From positions 47,701-111,700 of the forward strand of contig CATKXY010000009.1 in the NCBI GenBank assembly GCA_949840915.1: a stretch of 64,000 nucleotides of DNA, written 5' to 3'. Positions 33,813 to 44,933 of the stretch are shown piece by piece. The notes under the pieces are model-generated. The model was given only the letters and a program-made list of their open reading frames with translations, was not told the origin of the DNA and made no database searches. This stretch comes from an uncultured Lachnospiraceae bacterium (GTDB taxonomy: Bacteria > Bacillota > Clostridia > Lachnospirales > Lachnospiraceae). Position numbers and translations under genes: made by a program. Positions within the stretch are counted from its first letter, which is position 1. The number at the start of each line of letters is the position of its first letter.

Positions 33813-35504
33813 TTATTCTGATTTTTCAACCAGATCGTCTCCGTCAAACACCTGATCGATGGGCGCTCCCGCAGGAACCATGGGAAATACCTTATCATCC
33901 TCAGGGATCACACACTCTATCAGCACGGGTGCCTTCATGGCGATGGCCCGCTCGATGGCAGGAGCCACCTCCTCCTTCGTGGTGACACGGATAGCCCCGC
34001 AGCCGAGTCCCTCCGCCACCTTACAGAAGTCTACCTCATCCTTCAGCACGGTCTGAGAATAGCGTTTGCCGTAAAACAGTGTCTGCCACTGACGCACCAT
34101 CCCCAGCACATGATTGTTGATGACGATCTGAATAATGGGAATATGATAGCGGCTGGCGGTGGCCAGCTCATTCATATTCATTCTGAAGCAGCCGTCCCCC
34201 GCGATGTTGACGCACAGTCTGTCGGGCTGCCCCACCTGAGCACCGATGCACGCGCCCAGTCCATAGCCCATGGTGCCAAGCCCGCCGGAAGACAGGAAGG
34301 TTCTGGGCCGGGTATATCTGTAATACTGCGCAGCCCACATCTGATGCTGTCCCACATCAGTGGTGATCAGCGCCTCTCCCTTGGTAATACGGTCAAGCTC
34401 CTCCAGCACATAGGGGCAGGAAAGCTTTTCCCCGTCATATTTCAAGGGATATTTCTCCTTTAACCCGGCAATGGCCTGCAGCCAGTCCGGGTGACTCTTC
34501 TTACCCTGTTTTGCTATGCGTGCGTTCAGATCCGTGAGCACCGATTTCAGATCACCGATCAAAGCGGCGTCCACGCGGATGTTTTTGTTGATCTCCGCCG
34601 CATCGATATCAATCTGCACGATTTTTGCGCCCTCTGCAAACTTCTTCGGATTGCCGGTGACACGATCCGAGAATCTCGCCCCCAGAGCCACCAGCAGATC
34701 GCATTGACTCACTCCCAGATTGGAAGCCTTGGTGCCGTGCATACCGATCATGCCTGTATAGCGGGAGCTTGTGCCGTCAAACGCACCCTTGCCCATCAGC
34801 GTGTCACACACCGGTGCATCGATAAGCTCTGCAAACCCGGCAACCTCCGCGGATGCCTCTGAAATCACGGCGCCGCCTCCCAGATAGATATAGGGCCTCT
34901 CCGCGTCCTGAATATATTGGAGCACCTGCTCCATATCCGCCTCCGTATAAGAGACTTTTCTCTCAGGCGCTTTGATATCCGTCGGCACAAATTCGCACAT
35001 GGCCGCCGTCACATCCTTGGTGATGTCAACCAGCACAGGGCCGGGACGTCCGCTTTTTGCAATCTCAAATGCCTTGCGGATAGTATCTGCAAGCTCCTCC
35101 ACATTCTTGACAATGTAACCGTGCTTGGTAATGGGCATGGTCACACCGGCGATATCCACCTCCTGAAAGCTGTCCTTGCCGAGCAGGGGAAGCGTCACAT
35201 TTGCGGTGATGGCAACCACAGGCACGGAATCCATATATGCGGTGGCGATTCCGGTCACCAGATTGGTGGCGCCGGGGCCGCTGGTGGCAAGACACACCCC
35301 CACCCTGCCCGTGGCACGGGCATAACCGTCCGCCGCATGCGCTGCTCCCTGTTCATGGGAGGTGAGGATATGACGAATCTCTTCGCTGTGCTTATACAGT
35401 GCGTCATAAATATTCAGGATCGCGCCGCCGGGATATCCAAACACCGTGTCAACGCCCTGTTCTTTCAAACATTCCACTACGATTTCTGAGCCGTTTAAAA
35501 GCAT
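33813..35504 (-). CDS. ilvB: Acetolactate synthase, large subunit
   Basis: Start ATG 35504 (MLLNGSEIVVECL) with AGGAGG 6 bases upstream; 563 residues. The catalytic Glu is in TSHEQGAAHAADGYAR. The TPP/Mg motif spans AGDGCFRMNMNELATAS and ends in VINN. FAD-type AHAS features (GMIGMHGTKASN) are present, so this is anabolic AHAS and not catabolic AlsS. It forms acetolactate and acetohydroxybutyrate for Val/Leu/Ile. It starts one base after ilvD. No ilvN regulatory subunit follows. Confidence 0.95.
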   Translation of the reverse strand: MLLNGSEIVVECLKEQGVDTVFGYPGGAILNIYDALYKHSEEIRHILTSHEQGAAHAADGYARATGRVGVCLATSGPGATNLVTGIATAYMDSVPVVAITANVTLPLLGKDSFQEVDIAGVTMPITKHGYIVKNVEELADTIRKAFEIAKSGRPGPVLVDITKDVTAAMCEFVPTDIKAPERKVSYTEADMEQVLQYIQDAERPYIYLGGGAVISEASAEVAGFAELIDAPVCDTLMGKGAFDGTSSRYTGMIGMHGTKASNLGVSQCDLLVALGARFSDRVTGNPKKFAEGAKIVQIDIDAAEINKNIRVDAALIGDLKSVLTDLNARIAKQGKKSHPDWLQAIAGLKEKYPLKYDGEKLSCPYVLEELDRITKGEALITTDVGQHQMWAAQYYRYTRPRTFLSSGGLGTMGYGLGACIGAQVGQPDRLCVNIAGDGCFRMNMNELATASRYHIPIIQIVINNHVLGMVRQWQTLFYGKRYSQTVLKDEVDFCKVAEGLGCGAIRVTTKEEVAPAIERAIAMKAPVLIECVIPEDDKVFPMVPAGAPIDQVFDGDDLVEKSE

Positions 35505-35505
35505 A

Positions 35506-37185
35506 TCATACCTCCTGCTTTCCGGGTATTTCCAACACTGCACCCCTGTTGCCGCTGGTCACCAGCTCGCGGTATCTGGACAGATAGCCGGTTGTGACCC
35601 TGGGCTCTCTGGGCTGCCATTTTGCACGGCGCTCTGCAAGTGTCTCGTCGGAGACCAGCACATCCAGCGTGTTAGCCGGAATATCAATGCGGATGATATC
35701 TCCCTCCTCCACCAAGGCGATAGGGCCGCCCACTGCCGCTTCAGGGGACACATGCCCGATGGACGCGCCGCGGGACGCACCCGAAAAGCGTCCGTCCGTG
35801 ATCAGCGCCACGGAGGAACCAAGCCCCATACCGGCAATGGCCGATGTGGGATTGAGCATCTCTCTCATGCCCGGACCGCCCTTGGGACCCTCATAGCGAA
35901 TAACCACAACATCTCCGGCCGCGATCCTGCCGCCCTTGATGGCGTCGATAGCGTCCTCCTCACAGTCGAATACTCTCGCAGGGCCCTCGTGTACCATCAT
36001 TTCAGGCACAACGGCGGAGCGCTTCACCACACCGCTGTCAGGGGCGAGATTTCCCTTTAAGATCGCGATACCGCCTGTCTCGGAATAGGGATTTTCCACA
36101 GGACGGATAACCTCGGGATTCAGATTGACACAATTTTTGATATTCTCCCCAATGGTGGTACCGTTTACAGTCATGCAGTCCAAATTCAGGAGATTCTTCT
36201 TGGTGAGCTCATTCATCACAGCATACACGCCGCCGGCCTCATTGAGATCCTCCATATAAGTGGGGCCTGCCGGTGCAAGATGACACAGATTCGGGGTCTT
36301 TGCGGAGAGCTCGTTTGCGATATCCAGATTCAGCTCAACACCTGCCTCCCTTGCGACAGCGGGCAGATGCAGCATGGAATTGGTGGAACATCCCAGCGCC
36401 ATATCCACGGTCAGCGCATTCATAAATGCATCCTCCGTCATGATATCCCGGGGCTTGATGTCCTTTTCCACCAGCTCCATTATCTTCATTCCCGCGCGCT
36501 TTGCCAGACGGATTCTGGCGGAATACACCGCGGGGATCGTACCGTTTCCCTGAAGCCCCATTCCGATAGCCTCGGTGAGACAATTCATGGAATTGGCGGT
36601 GTACATACCGGAACACGAACCGCAGGTAGGACACGCCTTCTCCTCAAACTCACACAGATCCTCCTGCGTCATGGTACCCGCAGCCACGCTTCCCACAGCC
36701 TCAAACATGGAGGAGAGACTTCTCTTCTGCCCCTTCACATGCCCTGCCAGCATGGGTCCGCCGGATACAAACACCGTTGGAATATTCAGTCTTGCCGCCG
36801 CCATCAGAAGGCCGGGCACGTTTTTATCACAGTTCGGCACACACACCAGACCGTCAAAACCATGGGCCAGCGCCATGCACTCTGTGCTGTCCGCAATCAG
36901 ATCTCTGGTCACCAGAGAATATTTCATGCCGATATGTCCCATGGCGATCCCGTCGCACACCGCGATCGCGGGGAACACAACAGGCATACCTCCGGCCATG
37001 GCAACACCCATCTTCACAGCCTCCACAATCTTATCCAGATTCATATGACCGGGCACAATCTCATTGTAGGAACTCACAATACCGATCATGGGACGGCGGC
37101 GCTCCTCCTCCGTGTAGCCCAGTGCGTTGAACAGGCTGCGGTGAGGCGCCTGCGCATTTCCAATCTTTACAGAATCACTTCTCAT
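35506..37185 (-). CDS. ilvD: Dihydroxy-acid dehydratase
   Basis: A 559-residue enzyme with iron-sulfur ligands at [10 protein letters not shown] and [17 protein letters not shown], plus [11 protein letters not shown] and a catalytic-region [14 protein letters not shown]. It dehydrates dihydroxy acids to 2-keto acids in Ile/Val synthesis. The start [18 protein letters not shown] is the usual one. It lies between leuB (60 bases upstream) and ilvB (adjacent), in the order leuB-ilvD-ilvB. Confidence 0.97.
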   Translation of the reverse strand: MRSDSVKIGNAQAPHRSLFNALGYTEEERRRPMIGIVSSYNEIVPGHMNLDKIVEAVKMGVAMAGGMPVVFPAIAVCDGIAMGHIGMKYSLVTRDLIADSTECMALAHGFDGLVCVPNCDKNVPGLLMAAARLNIPTVFVSGGPMLAGHVKGQKRSLSSMFEAVGSVAAGTMTQEDLCEFEEKACPTCGSCSGMYTANSMNCLTEAIGMGLQGNGTIPAVYSARIRLAKRAGMKIMELVEKDIKPRDIMTEDAFMNALTVDMALGCSTNSMLHLPAVAREAGVELNLDIANELSAKTPNLCHLAPAGPTYMEDLNEAGGVYAVMNELTKKNLLNLDCMTVNGTTIGENIKNCVNLNPEVIRPVENPYSETGGIAILKGNLAPDSGVVKRSAVVPEMMVHEGPARVFDCEEDAIDAIKGGRIAAGDVVVIRYEGPKGGPGMREMLNPTSAIAGMGLGSSVALITDGRFSGASRGASIGHVSPEAAVGGPIALVEEGDIIRIDIPANTLDVLVSDETLAERRAKWQPREPRVTTGYLSRYRELVTSGNRGAVLEIPGKQEV

Positions 37186-37245
37186 ACTCGTATCCTTCTT
37201 TCCGTTAGATTCAATATCAGCTTCGGTATCAACTTCAATTATCGA

Positions 37246-38331
37246 TTACTTTATTCTTTCGACAAGCAGATCGCCCATCCCGGAGCATCCCACTTTCACA
37301 CAACCCTCGGACATAATGTCTCCCGTGCGGTAGCCGTCGCGGAGCACCTGCTTTACGGCGCCCTCAATGGCGTCCGCTTCCGCATCCAGGTCAAAACTGT
37401 AACGCAGCATCATGGATGCACTCAGAACTGTCGCGATGGGATTGGCGATGTCCATGCCCGCGATATCCGGCGCGGATCCATGACTGGGCTCATACAGTCC
37501 AAACTTGCTGTCGTTTAAGCTGGCGCTGGCCAGCATTCCGATGGAGCCTGTGACCATACTGGCTTCATCGGAGAGAATGTCTCCGAACATATTCTCCGTG
37601 AGAATCACATCAAACTGGGCCGGATCCTTTACCAGCTGCATCGCGCAATTATCAACCAGCATATGCTCCAGCTTTACCTCAGGATAGTCCTTTGCGACCT
37701 CCTCCACCACTTTCCTCCAGAGTCTGGAGGAATCCAGCACATTGGCCTTGTCCACGCTGGTTACCTTCTTTCGGCGCTTCATGGCAATGTCAAAGCCTTT
37801 GATGGCGATACGGCGTATCTCATTTTCGTCATAAGTCAGTGTGTCAACGGCCTTGCGCACCCCGTTTTCCTCCACGGTCCTGCGCTCTCCAAAATACAGA
37901 CCTCCCGTGAGCTCCCGCATGATCATCATGTCAAATCCTGCAGCGCTGATCTCCTCCTTCAGAGGACAGGCCCCCGCCAGCTCCTCATAGAGCACTGCGG
38001 GCCTCAGATTCGCAAACAGGTTCAGAGCCTTTCTGATCGCCAGGAGCCCTGCCTCCGGACGCAGATTCGGCGGAAGCTGATACCACGGCGAGGTGGTGGT
38101 ATCCCCGCCGATGGAACCCATCAGCACGGCGTCCGCCGCCTTTGCAGCGGCAATAGCCTCCTCAGTCAGCGGAACCCCATGCACATCGATGGACGCACCG
38201 CCCATCAGAATATCTGTAAACTTCATCTCATGTCCGTACACGTCTGCCACTTTATTTAAGACCTTCCTGGCCTCTGCCACGATCTCCGGTCCGATTCCGT
38301 CGCCGGGGATACAGGTAATATTTAATTTCAT
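37246..38331 (-). CDS. leuB: 3-isopropylmalate dehydrogenase
   Basis: A 361-residue isocitrate/isopropylmalate dehydrogenase. [14 protein letters not shown] opens it; the catalytic site has [17 protein letters not shown] and later [32 protein letters not shown]; the cofactor site contains [18 protein letters not shown], indicating NAD. It acts in leucine synthesis. It is the first gene of leuB-ilvD-ilvB and has its own promoter. leuA and leuCD are not in the window. Confidence 0.97.
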   Translation of the reverse strand: MKLNITCIPGDGIGPEIVAEARKVLNKVADVYGHEMKFTDILMGGASIDVHGVPLTEEAIAAAKAADAVLMGSIGGDTTTSPWYQLPPNLRPEAGLLAIRKALNLFANLRPAVLYEELAGACPLKEEISAAGFDMMIMRELTGGLYFGERRTVEENGVRKAVDTLTYDENEIRRIAIKGFDIAMKRRKKVTSVDKANVLDSSRLWRKVVEEVAKDYPEVKLEHMLVDNCAMQLVKDPAQFDVILTENMFGDILSDEASMVTGSIGMLASASLNDSKFGLYEPSHGSAPDIAGMDIANPIATVLSASMMLRYSFDLDAEADAIEGAVKQVLRDGYRTGDIMSEGCVKVGCSGMGDLLVERIK

Positions 38332-38387
38332 CGTCGAATGACCTCCTGCCTCTTTTGCTTCTCTCTGTTCTCACAAAGCTTCTTTTT

Positions 38388-38416
38388 ATCATAACTGATA
38401 TGAACGCAAATTTCAA
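38388..38416 (-). promoter_or_regulatory. Sigma-A promoter of leuB-ilvD-ilvB
   Basis: Minus strand TTGAAA, 17 bases, TATGAT, only ~20 bases past the stop of the 2133-residue protein. The leader is about 50 bases, too short for a T-box or attenuator. Confidence 0.7.
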
Positions 38417-38435
38417 CCCTGTGGAAAACCAAATG

Positions 38436-41400
38436 TTACCGATTCCACCACCATACAAATCGTTTAGATTTAATCTTAAAGGGAACCGTTTTTATTCCGC
38501 CGTAGTCCCCGACACCCCGGATGATCATTTTCGCTGTGCCTGTCCTGACGTTATTCTCATAACGGACGATCTCGTAATTTTCCGGCTGCAGAATCTGCCG
38601 GCCCAGTTTAACTGTCAGAATGTCCTTCCCGGGTTCGATGTCGCCGCCGGTGTAGTACTGGACGGGAATCGTCACCCGGGCTTTGCTTATGCCCTGCTTT
38701 ACGATGCGATAGTCTCCCGATACCGTCCCGCAGTACTGATTCTTTCCCGTCGCCGTCACCGTGACACAGGTGCCCGCCGGAAGTATATCATCCGCATCCA
38801 CCGCATCTCCTGCCATTCTGTGGACGCTGGACGCGCCGTTTGTGACGTCCGCGTCATATTTATAGGTATAACTACAGGTAAAATCTTTTCTGTGTGTAAG
38901 CTTCTTACCGTTTATATCGTATATGACAGGTATGGAGACATAGCCTCCGCGCCTGCCTGTATAGGCTCTGTCATCTGCGGTCAAAGAGAGTGAGCCGACA
39001 TCCTTAGCCGTGATAGTGAAGCTAAGTCCTACAGCGCCTTTAAAGTTTCCTTTTCCCTTAATCGTCAGCACGGGAGATTTCCCGGCATCTGATCTGTCTG
39101 TTAAAGCCGTATTGTTTTTATAGGATAAGGTATAGTTGCTGCCTGCCGTGAGGATTCTGTCACGATATCTGACCACAGGTACCGGCTTGCTGCCTCCCTT
39201 TTCATAGCTCACGGAGATCGATTCACGATTTTCCACGGTGACAAGGTTCTGCGCATCCTCCAGGATATCATATGGTGTGATACGGAACGTCTTTTTCATC
39301 GTGCCGCTGTAACCGTTGATCCCCTTAAAGACGACGGCTGCCGTTCCCGCTTCCGTATTTCGGATATAGCTGACCTCATAATCTCTTCCCTCCTCCAGTG
39401 TCACCGCCGGGGTATTTCTGTCCCTGACATAGGTGAGATGATACGGCAGCAAACCTGAATCTTTGGTAATCTTCTCTCCTGTATATACAACAGATTTCGG
39501 CAGATCATTGACCTTGACTTTGCTCAGCGGGATCCCTGTGATCTTGAAGGTAACCGTCTTCTCACCGGCATACTCCCCCATTCCGGTCAGTCTGACTGTG
39601 GCTGTTCCGATATCGGTGTGATTGCTGTAATCCGCCGTATAGTCCTTTCCCTCCGTGAGCGTCTGCTTTCCGTAAGTCACCCTGAGAACAGGTTCAACGG
39701 GCGCTCCCGTGTAAATCTGATCCGTAATCTTTCCCACCTTCGCCTTGGCCATCAGCATCTTGGAAGTGATCTCAAAGAATACGGTTCTCTCCCCGCAGTA
39801 ATTTCCCTTGCCGGTAATCGTCATGGAATGACTGCCGATTTCTCTGTAGGCTCCCTCACGGGTATCGTTATAGCTTACCGTATAGTCCCTGTTTTTCCTG
39901 AGTGTACTGCCGCCCCGTCTGACCACAGGATTCGGCTTTTGCGTCTTCTGATTATAGGCTAAAACGATTCTGCCCACAGTGACATCCGCACTGTTGTCCG
40001 AGATATCCTTCGGGGTGATCTTAAAGGAGGCCGTCTGTGTGCCTGTATAGTTTCCTTTTCCTTTCACCGTGATCACAGGCGCTTTCTTTGCCTGGAATCC
40101 GGCATCGTCACTCCCCAAAACATACGCCGCCTTGTTTCTCGCGTATTTGACAGTATAGTCCCTTCCCTCCTTCAGTCGTACCGTTTTGTCATATACCCTG
40201 ACGTCAGGCTTGATGGCTGTCCCCGTGTACTCATATCCGTCCGCATTGATTCCCGCGATCCACAAACCGTCGGGAATCCTGCCGTCCTGAGGCATATCGA
40301 TATCCAGAATACCGTCTCCATCCCCGTCTTCGCCGTCATCGCCGTCATCGCCGTCATGCGTTCCGTTACCGTCGTCTCCCGTGACAGTGATCAGGCAGGA
40401 AGCCGAACAGGAGCCTGCCGTCGCCGTAATCTCTGCCGTTCCCCCAGAGACAGCCCGCACCAGGCCCTCCTCTGACACAATCGCCACCGTCTCGTCGCCG
40501 GATGTCCAGAGCACGCTCCCGTAATCGGCGCCTTCAGGTTCGACCGCCGCTGTAAGCTGCACTTCCCCCGGTCCCGCCTCCGCCATGGAAAGCGTATACT
40601 CCTTATAATTTAACGAAATTCCGGTCACAGGGATATTCAACCGCTCATATCGTGCACACAGCTCCAGATTCTCCGTGACTGCCATGTCAAAATCAAAGAG
40701 TGTATCTCCCAGATACCAGCCCGTAAAACGATATCCCGGCACCTCGGGCGCCGTGACCGCAGTTACGGTCTGCCCGCTCTCCAGACGTTCTTCCTTCAGC
40801 AATTCTCCTTTTTCATTCAGGAACCTCACGCTGCATATGACTGCTCCCGGCGTCCATACATGATATTCCAGCGTCCTCGCACCCTCGTAAAGCCCTATTC
40901 CCGTAACTGTGACGGAATACTTTCCCGCCTGCCATACGGCATAGTCCCCGGATATGATATAATCCACGCCGGCCTGCAATACCTCTCCTCTGTATACAAC
41001 AGAAACCTCCGCATACTGTTCCCCGTCCGCAGCATAGAGATCCGCCGCCGTAATATCCGCACCGCCGATGTCTCTGGGAGCCATCTCCACCACATACAGC
41101 TCCCGGTCCTCATATTCCTCCCGGTTTACATAAGACAGCGCAAGATTTCCCTCCGTGTCCGTGACTTCCTGACCGATATACAGAATATTGTCGGCGGTGA
41201 GAAGCACGTTCGCGGCGACGTCTTTTACCACATAATACTGATAACGCCTCTGGGGAACCAACCCTGAAAATCTGTCCGGATCCACTATCTCTATGACCCG
41301 TCCTTCTGCGGATGATCCATCCGACTGCGCACCTATAGCACTCCCGGCTCCCGACAGAATTTCATCATAACTTACGACAGTCGTTTTAGCAGCCCCCGCC

Positions 41401-44400
41401 GTCAAAGCAGTCCGGAATGCCTCAGTGATATTAATCAGATCCGCATTGACAGCGCCGCTATTGAGCAAATACAAAGTACCGTCCGCTCCGCGGGCCTCCG
41501 CCCTTGCATTAGCCCATCCTGCACGAACAGGCTGATTTATTTCCACAACTCCATCGACTTCTTTGGTCAATCGTTTGTAATTGATAAAATAAGAATACAG
41601 TTCTCCGGAATCATTCAATGCCCAATAGCATTGTTTTCCGCCCCAGTTTGAATAAGCCAAATCAGTATAAAAGCTGCCGTCAACCTTCTCAGACGGAACA
41701 TTTCCCTGTCCAAACCATGTATACAGCTCCCCGGAATCATTCAACAGCATATGATCCGCATATCCGCCGTAAACCTGCTTCACATTCTGTGCGATCAGGA
41801 CTGGTTTATGATTAGCCGTATCTGATGTAGACGATCCCCATTGATACAGATCCCCATTATTTTGGACCGCAAGCACTACCGGAATCTGACTCGTATTACA
41901 AGATACGGTTTTCACATCGTCCAACACAAAGACAGGCTCACTTACACTATCCGAATCGCTGTACCTGTCTCCTTGTCCCAATACAGAGCCAATATTGGTT
42001 CCCCACATATACAAGGTACCGTCCTTCGTGATCGCCATGGCAAAAGGACAATAATAGGTACCCCTCGGTCCACCGTCCCAGGTAAAAAAGAAAACATCGT
42101 CCAACACCTTCGCAGGTTTGTAACAGGCTATGCCCTGTGATCCTGTTCCCAAGATACCACTCTCTTTGTTACTGTAATATCCTCCGTCATTACATCCCCA
42201 TGAATACAGGCTGTCAGTCTCTGTCAAAGCAAATATGGCATGTTGGCTCGACGGAACCGTGGCAGGGGCGTAAACCTGCTTTACTCCCTCCATTACCAAT
42301 TGGGGACTATAAACATCGTTTTCCTTTCCCGTCCCCAGCAGACCATACTTACCGCTTCCCCACATATAAAGATTGCCGTTGCTTGTAATCGCGGCGCAAA
42401 CAGCGGTATCCGCATTCGAAGCGTGCAAAGAGATCGCGTCGATCTTACTGCCGCCCAGAACTCCTGCAACTTTGTGCGGCGAATGACAATCCTCGGTATC
42501 GCCCGTTCCCAGAACGCCGCTTGTATTGCGTCCCCATGAATACATTTCTCCATCATTTGTCACCGCAAATACCGCGTTTCTGAAAATTATGGCATCCTTG
42601 ACATTATCCAGCGCTTTAACAGGCACCGCCGAATCAGTGGTAGTTCCGTTCCCCAATTGTCCGTATGTATTATTGCCCCAAAGATACAGCGCATCATCCG
42701 ACGCAATCACCGCGCTGACGCCGGCGTTTGAACCTACATACTGAATAACCTCTCTGACATTCGGAAGCCCGGCTGTAGTCTCATTCAAATCTACATTCAG
42801 AAGGAACACGGTACTTTCCGCCGTGACATGGCGCGTTACCTCCCCAACTACATCCTTTCCCTTCTTCACTTTCACATGATAATCACGATTCGGATAAAGC
42901 CAGAAAGAACACTTCCCGTTTTCGTCGGTAGTCTGTTTCAGACTGTCGATTTCTACCTGTAAATCCTTCTGCAGGAGTCCCTTTTCATCCTTTACGACAA
43001 AATGGATCTCACATCGTGTATTAGGACATTTGCCAAACCGGAAACCGGAGTGATGGCAGATATCATTATACCAGTCCTTATCCAGCAAATTGAATTCCCA
43101 AGGTTCTACAGAAGCTGCCAGCTTGGGAAACATTGCAATTTTTATGTTTGCCCCCAGCTCACAGCCCACTTTGAGATGCCCCTCCACACATATGGTGCAG
43201 TCATGGTGCAGAACAGGATTGGACAGCTGAAGGGTCTTTGCATCAAGCGTAATTCCAGCCGTAGCAGATATTTTGAGTTCTCCTATCAACCCGAATAAAA
43301 TACTTACCGTAGGTTCAAATTCCAGCCCGACAAAAAGCTCTATCTCTGCACTTATATCCAGAATCGGATCTTTGCTCTCTTTGACAGAATTGACTTTGTT
43401 ATTGGATATTTCAAAACCCACAGTCGACTCAGTTATAAGGCTCAGATTTACCTCCCCTTTACCCCTGAGCACAAAACGAAGCGGAAACTCCAGCGTGATG
43501 AGACCTCCCGCCAGAAAAGGGATCATATAGTCTCCCAATAAAAGTTTGATCTCACCTTCCGCTTCATAATACCCTTTTATTGTCTCTTTATGGGTAATTC
43601 TGAGTTCAAAGTACTTTTCCTTGGTGGTCATATAATACTTCAGGTATGATTTTATTTCACAGGCAAAATCTATTTTAAATTTTCCATCTAAAGAAGGAAC
43701 CACATCGCCGGGCTTTGTCTCGTCCAGTATCCCGGATTCCTCTTCCTTCTCAATGGTAAATTTGAATGTCACACCCGGAGCTTCATTTGAACCGACCTCA
43801 TCCACTTCCTTACCTTCATAATGAACAAGGGCATCGCAGTGATCCAGATTCACTTCCGCGTTCTCTCCGTCCCCACTGTTATCCAGCTTGATATATTCCA
43901 GAAAGTCTTGAATATCCGTTGTGTCCTTTGCCACGATTTTCAGGCTGTTTAAATTATTTCCGCCCGGTATGACTCTCTTCACTTCTATGTATATAAAATT
44001 ATTTGTGTCATACTCATAAGCGATTCTCTTGCCAACCATGGCCGATTGTAAAAATTTGCTGTCACAGTTGCGGAACTCAAAAGTATTGGTGTCCCGATCA
44101 AAATTCACCAGCTCATTTCTCTTCCCAATGATCGGATCAATGCCGGCGCTCTGCAGTTTCGGCACAGACGCGTCTGCCTCCACCTGTGATACACGGATCA
44201 CATCCTCCTTCAGGATCATAAAGTTGGTAGTCACGTCCCCGTCCAGATTGACCACTCTGTCCTCGGCGAATTCCTCTGTCGTCATAGCCATGAGCTCCTG
44301 CATCGCCTGCGTATACATGGAGGACTCATATTCGCCGGCAAACGGGGCAAGGGACTCGGTATCGACAAGCCATCCCCTGATATAAAAATACTGCGGCATA

Positions 44401-44837
44401 TCGGCGACGTCCACTTCCACTGTAGCTTCTGTCTGATCTGCCTGTACCAAAGTCTGCCCAAATCCCAGAAACTGTATGTTTTTCTCGTCAAAAACAGCCA
44501 CCAGAACACTGCAGTCTCGCTGCGTACCCAGCGTCACCGCAAACTCTCTGTCTGCGGTTCTTTCTATTGAGGTGATATAACATCCCGCCGCAGCCTCCTG
44601 AGACTCCCGGGCAATCTCCTCCTGCATGGAACTGTACAACGTATCGTTCATCCACTGAGAAAGCTCGCCTGCATCCACGCCAGAGTGCGTACCGCCGTCC
44701 TCCGCTTCTTCCGCAGAACTGTGTACCGCTTCCTCCGGAATGTTCTCCGTCTCATGAATCTGCGCCGCCAGAGCATTCATATCCATGGATGTCACCGTCA
44801 ATGCAACTGCCAGCAATGCTGCAATCAATCTTTTCAT
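38436..44837 (-). CDS. Giant secreted repeat protein with RCC1-like propeller, InlB-like, Big_2 and C-terminal repeats
   Basis: A 2133-residue protein. A signal peptide (MKRLIAALLAVALTVTSMDMNALAAQ) shows export. Residues ~30-690 are mixed beta regions without a recognised family. Residues ~700-1085 hold about eight RCC1-type repeats (YLWGNNTYGQLGNGT, YSWGRNTSGVLGTGD, YMWGSGKYGLLGTGK). An InlB/Flg_new-like unit (YRFTGWYLGDTLFDFD) lies at ~1330-1400 and a Big_2 Ig-like domain at ~1400-1487. A Gly-Asp linker (GDDGEDGDGDG) leads into seven ~85-residue repeats (GKGNYTGTQTASFKITPKD type). There is no LPXTG or transmembrane end, so attachment, if any, must be non-covalent. Role unknown; adhesion or polymer binding is a guess. 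No clear promoter is seen close by. Confidence 0.88.
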   Translation of the reverse strand: MKRLIAALLAVALTVTSMDMNALAAQIHETENIPEEAVHSSAEEAEDGGTHSGVDAGELSQWMNDTLYSSMQEEIARESQEAAAGCYITSIERTADREFAVTLGTQRDCSVLVAVFDEKNIQFLGFGQTLVQADQTEATVEVDVADMPQYFYIRGWLVDTESLAPFAGEYESSMYTQAMQELMAMTTEEFAEDRVVNLDGDVTTNFMILKEDVIRVSQVEADASVPKLQSAGIDPIIGKRNELVNFDRDTNTFEFRNCDSKFLQSAMVGKRIAYEYDTNNFIYIEVKRVIPGGNNLNSLKIVAKDTTDIQDFLEYIKLDNSGDGENAEVNLDHCDALVHYEGKEVDEVGSNEAPGVTFKFTIEKEEESGILDETKPGDVVPSLDGKFKIDFACEIKSYLKYYMTTKEKYFELRITHKETIKGYYEAEGEIKLLLGDYMIPFLAGGLITLEFPLRFVLRGKGEVNLSLITESTVGFEISNNKVNSVKESKDPILDISAEIELFVGLEFEPTVSILFGLIGELKISATAGITLDAKTLQLSNPVLHHDCTICVEGHLKVGCELGANIKIAMFPKLAASVEPWEFNLLDKDWYNDICHHSGFRFGKCPNTRCEIHFVVKDEKGLLQKDLQVEIDSLKQTTDENGKCSFWLYPNRDYHVKVKKGKDVVGEVTRHVTAESTVFLLNVDLNETTAGLPNVREVIQYVGSNAGVSAVIASDDALYLWGNNTYGQLGNGTTTDSAVPVKALDNVKDAIIFRNAVFAVTNDGEMYSWGRNTSGVLGTGDTEDCHSPHKVAGVLGGSKIDAISLHASNADTAVCAAITSNGNLYMWGSGKYGLLGTGKENDVYSPQLVMEGVKQVYAPATVPSSQHAIFALTETDSLYSWGCNDGGYYSNKESGILGTGSQGIACYKPAKVLDDVFFFTWDGGPRGTYYCPFAMAITKDGTLYMWGTNIGSVLGQGDRYSDSDSVSEPVFVLDDVKTVSCNTSQIPVVLAVQNNGDLYQWGSSTSDTANHKPVLIAQNVKQVYGGYADHMLLNDSGELYTWFGQGNVPSEKVDGSFYTDLAYSNWGGKQCYWALNDSGELYSYFINYKRLTKEVDGVVEINQPVRAGWANARAEARGADGTLYLLNSGAVNADLINITEAFRTALTAGAAKTTVVSYDEILSGAGSAIGAQSDGSSAEGRVIEIVDPDRFSGLVPQRRYQYYVVKDVAANVLLTADNILYIGQEVTDTEGNLALSYVNREEYEDRELYVVEMAPRDIGGADITAADLYAADGEQYAEVSVVYRGEVLQAGVDYIISGDYAVWQAGKYSVTVTGIGLYEGARTLEYHVWTPGAVICSVRFLNEKGELLKEERLESGQTVTAVTAPEVPGYRFTGWYLGDTLFDFDMAVTENLELCARYERLNIPVTGISLNYKEYTLSMAEAGPGEVQLTAAVEPEGADYGSVLWTSGDETVAIVSEEGLVRAVSGGTAEITATAGSCSASCLITVTGDDGNGTHDGDDGDDGEDGDGDGILDIDMPQDGRIPDGLWIAGINADGYEYTGTAIKPDVRVYDKTVRLKEGRDYTVKYARNKAAYVLGSDDAGFQAKKAPVITVKGKGNYTGTQTASFKITPKDISDNSADVTVGRIVLAYNQKTQKPNPVVRRGGSTLRKNRDYTVSYNDTREGAYREIGSHSMTITGKGNYCGERTVFFEITSKMLMAKAKVGKITDQIYTGAPVEPVLRVTYGKQTLTEGKDYTADYSNHTDIGTATVRLTGMGEYAGEKTVTFKITGIPLSKVKVNDLPKSVVYTGEKITKDSGLLPYHLTYVRDRNTPAVTLEEGRDYEVSYIRNTEAGTAAVVFKGINGYSGTMKKTFRITPYDILEDAQNLVTVENRESISVSYEKGGSKPVPVVRYRDRILTAGSNYTLSYKNNTALTDRSDAGKSPVLTIKGKGNFKGAVGLSFTITAKDVGSLSLTADDRAYTGRRGGYVSIPVIYDINGKKLTHRKDFTCSYTYKYDADVTNGASSVHRMAGDAVDADDILPAGTCVTVTATGKNQYCGTVSGDYRIVKQGISKARVTIPVQYYTGGDIEPGKDILTVKLGRQILQPENYEIVRYENNVRTGTAKMIIRGVGDYGGIKTVPFKIKSKRFVWWWNR

Positions 44838-44875
44838 ATGCTGTTCTCCCCCTCTGAGTGATCTAAAATAATCTA

Positions 44876-44911
44876 AAGAATAAAAAAGCAGTCCCCCAAA
44901 AGGAACTGCTT
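44876..44911 (-). terminator. Rho-independent terminator of the vanY-tgt-yajC run
   Basis: Minus strand AAGCAGT-T-CC, loop TTTTGGG, GG-G-ACTGCTT followed by TTTTTATTC. It lies 22 bases after the yajC stop and ~48 bases before the giant protein start, whose transcript may begin within or beyond it. Confidence 0.8.
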
Positions 44912-44933
44912 CCGGCTTCCTGCCACAAACGAT

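Noticed and set aside
36280-37518. 412-codon plus-strand ORF
   Set aside because: Antisense to ilvD and leuB; composition typical of a complementary frame.
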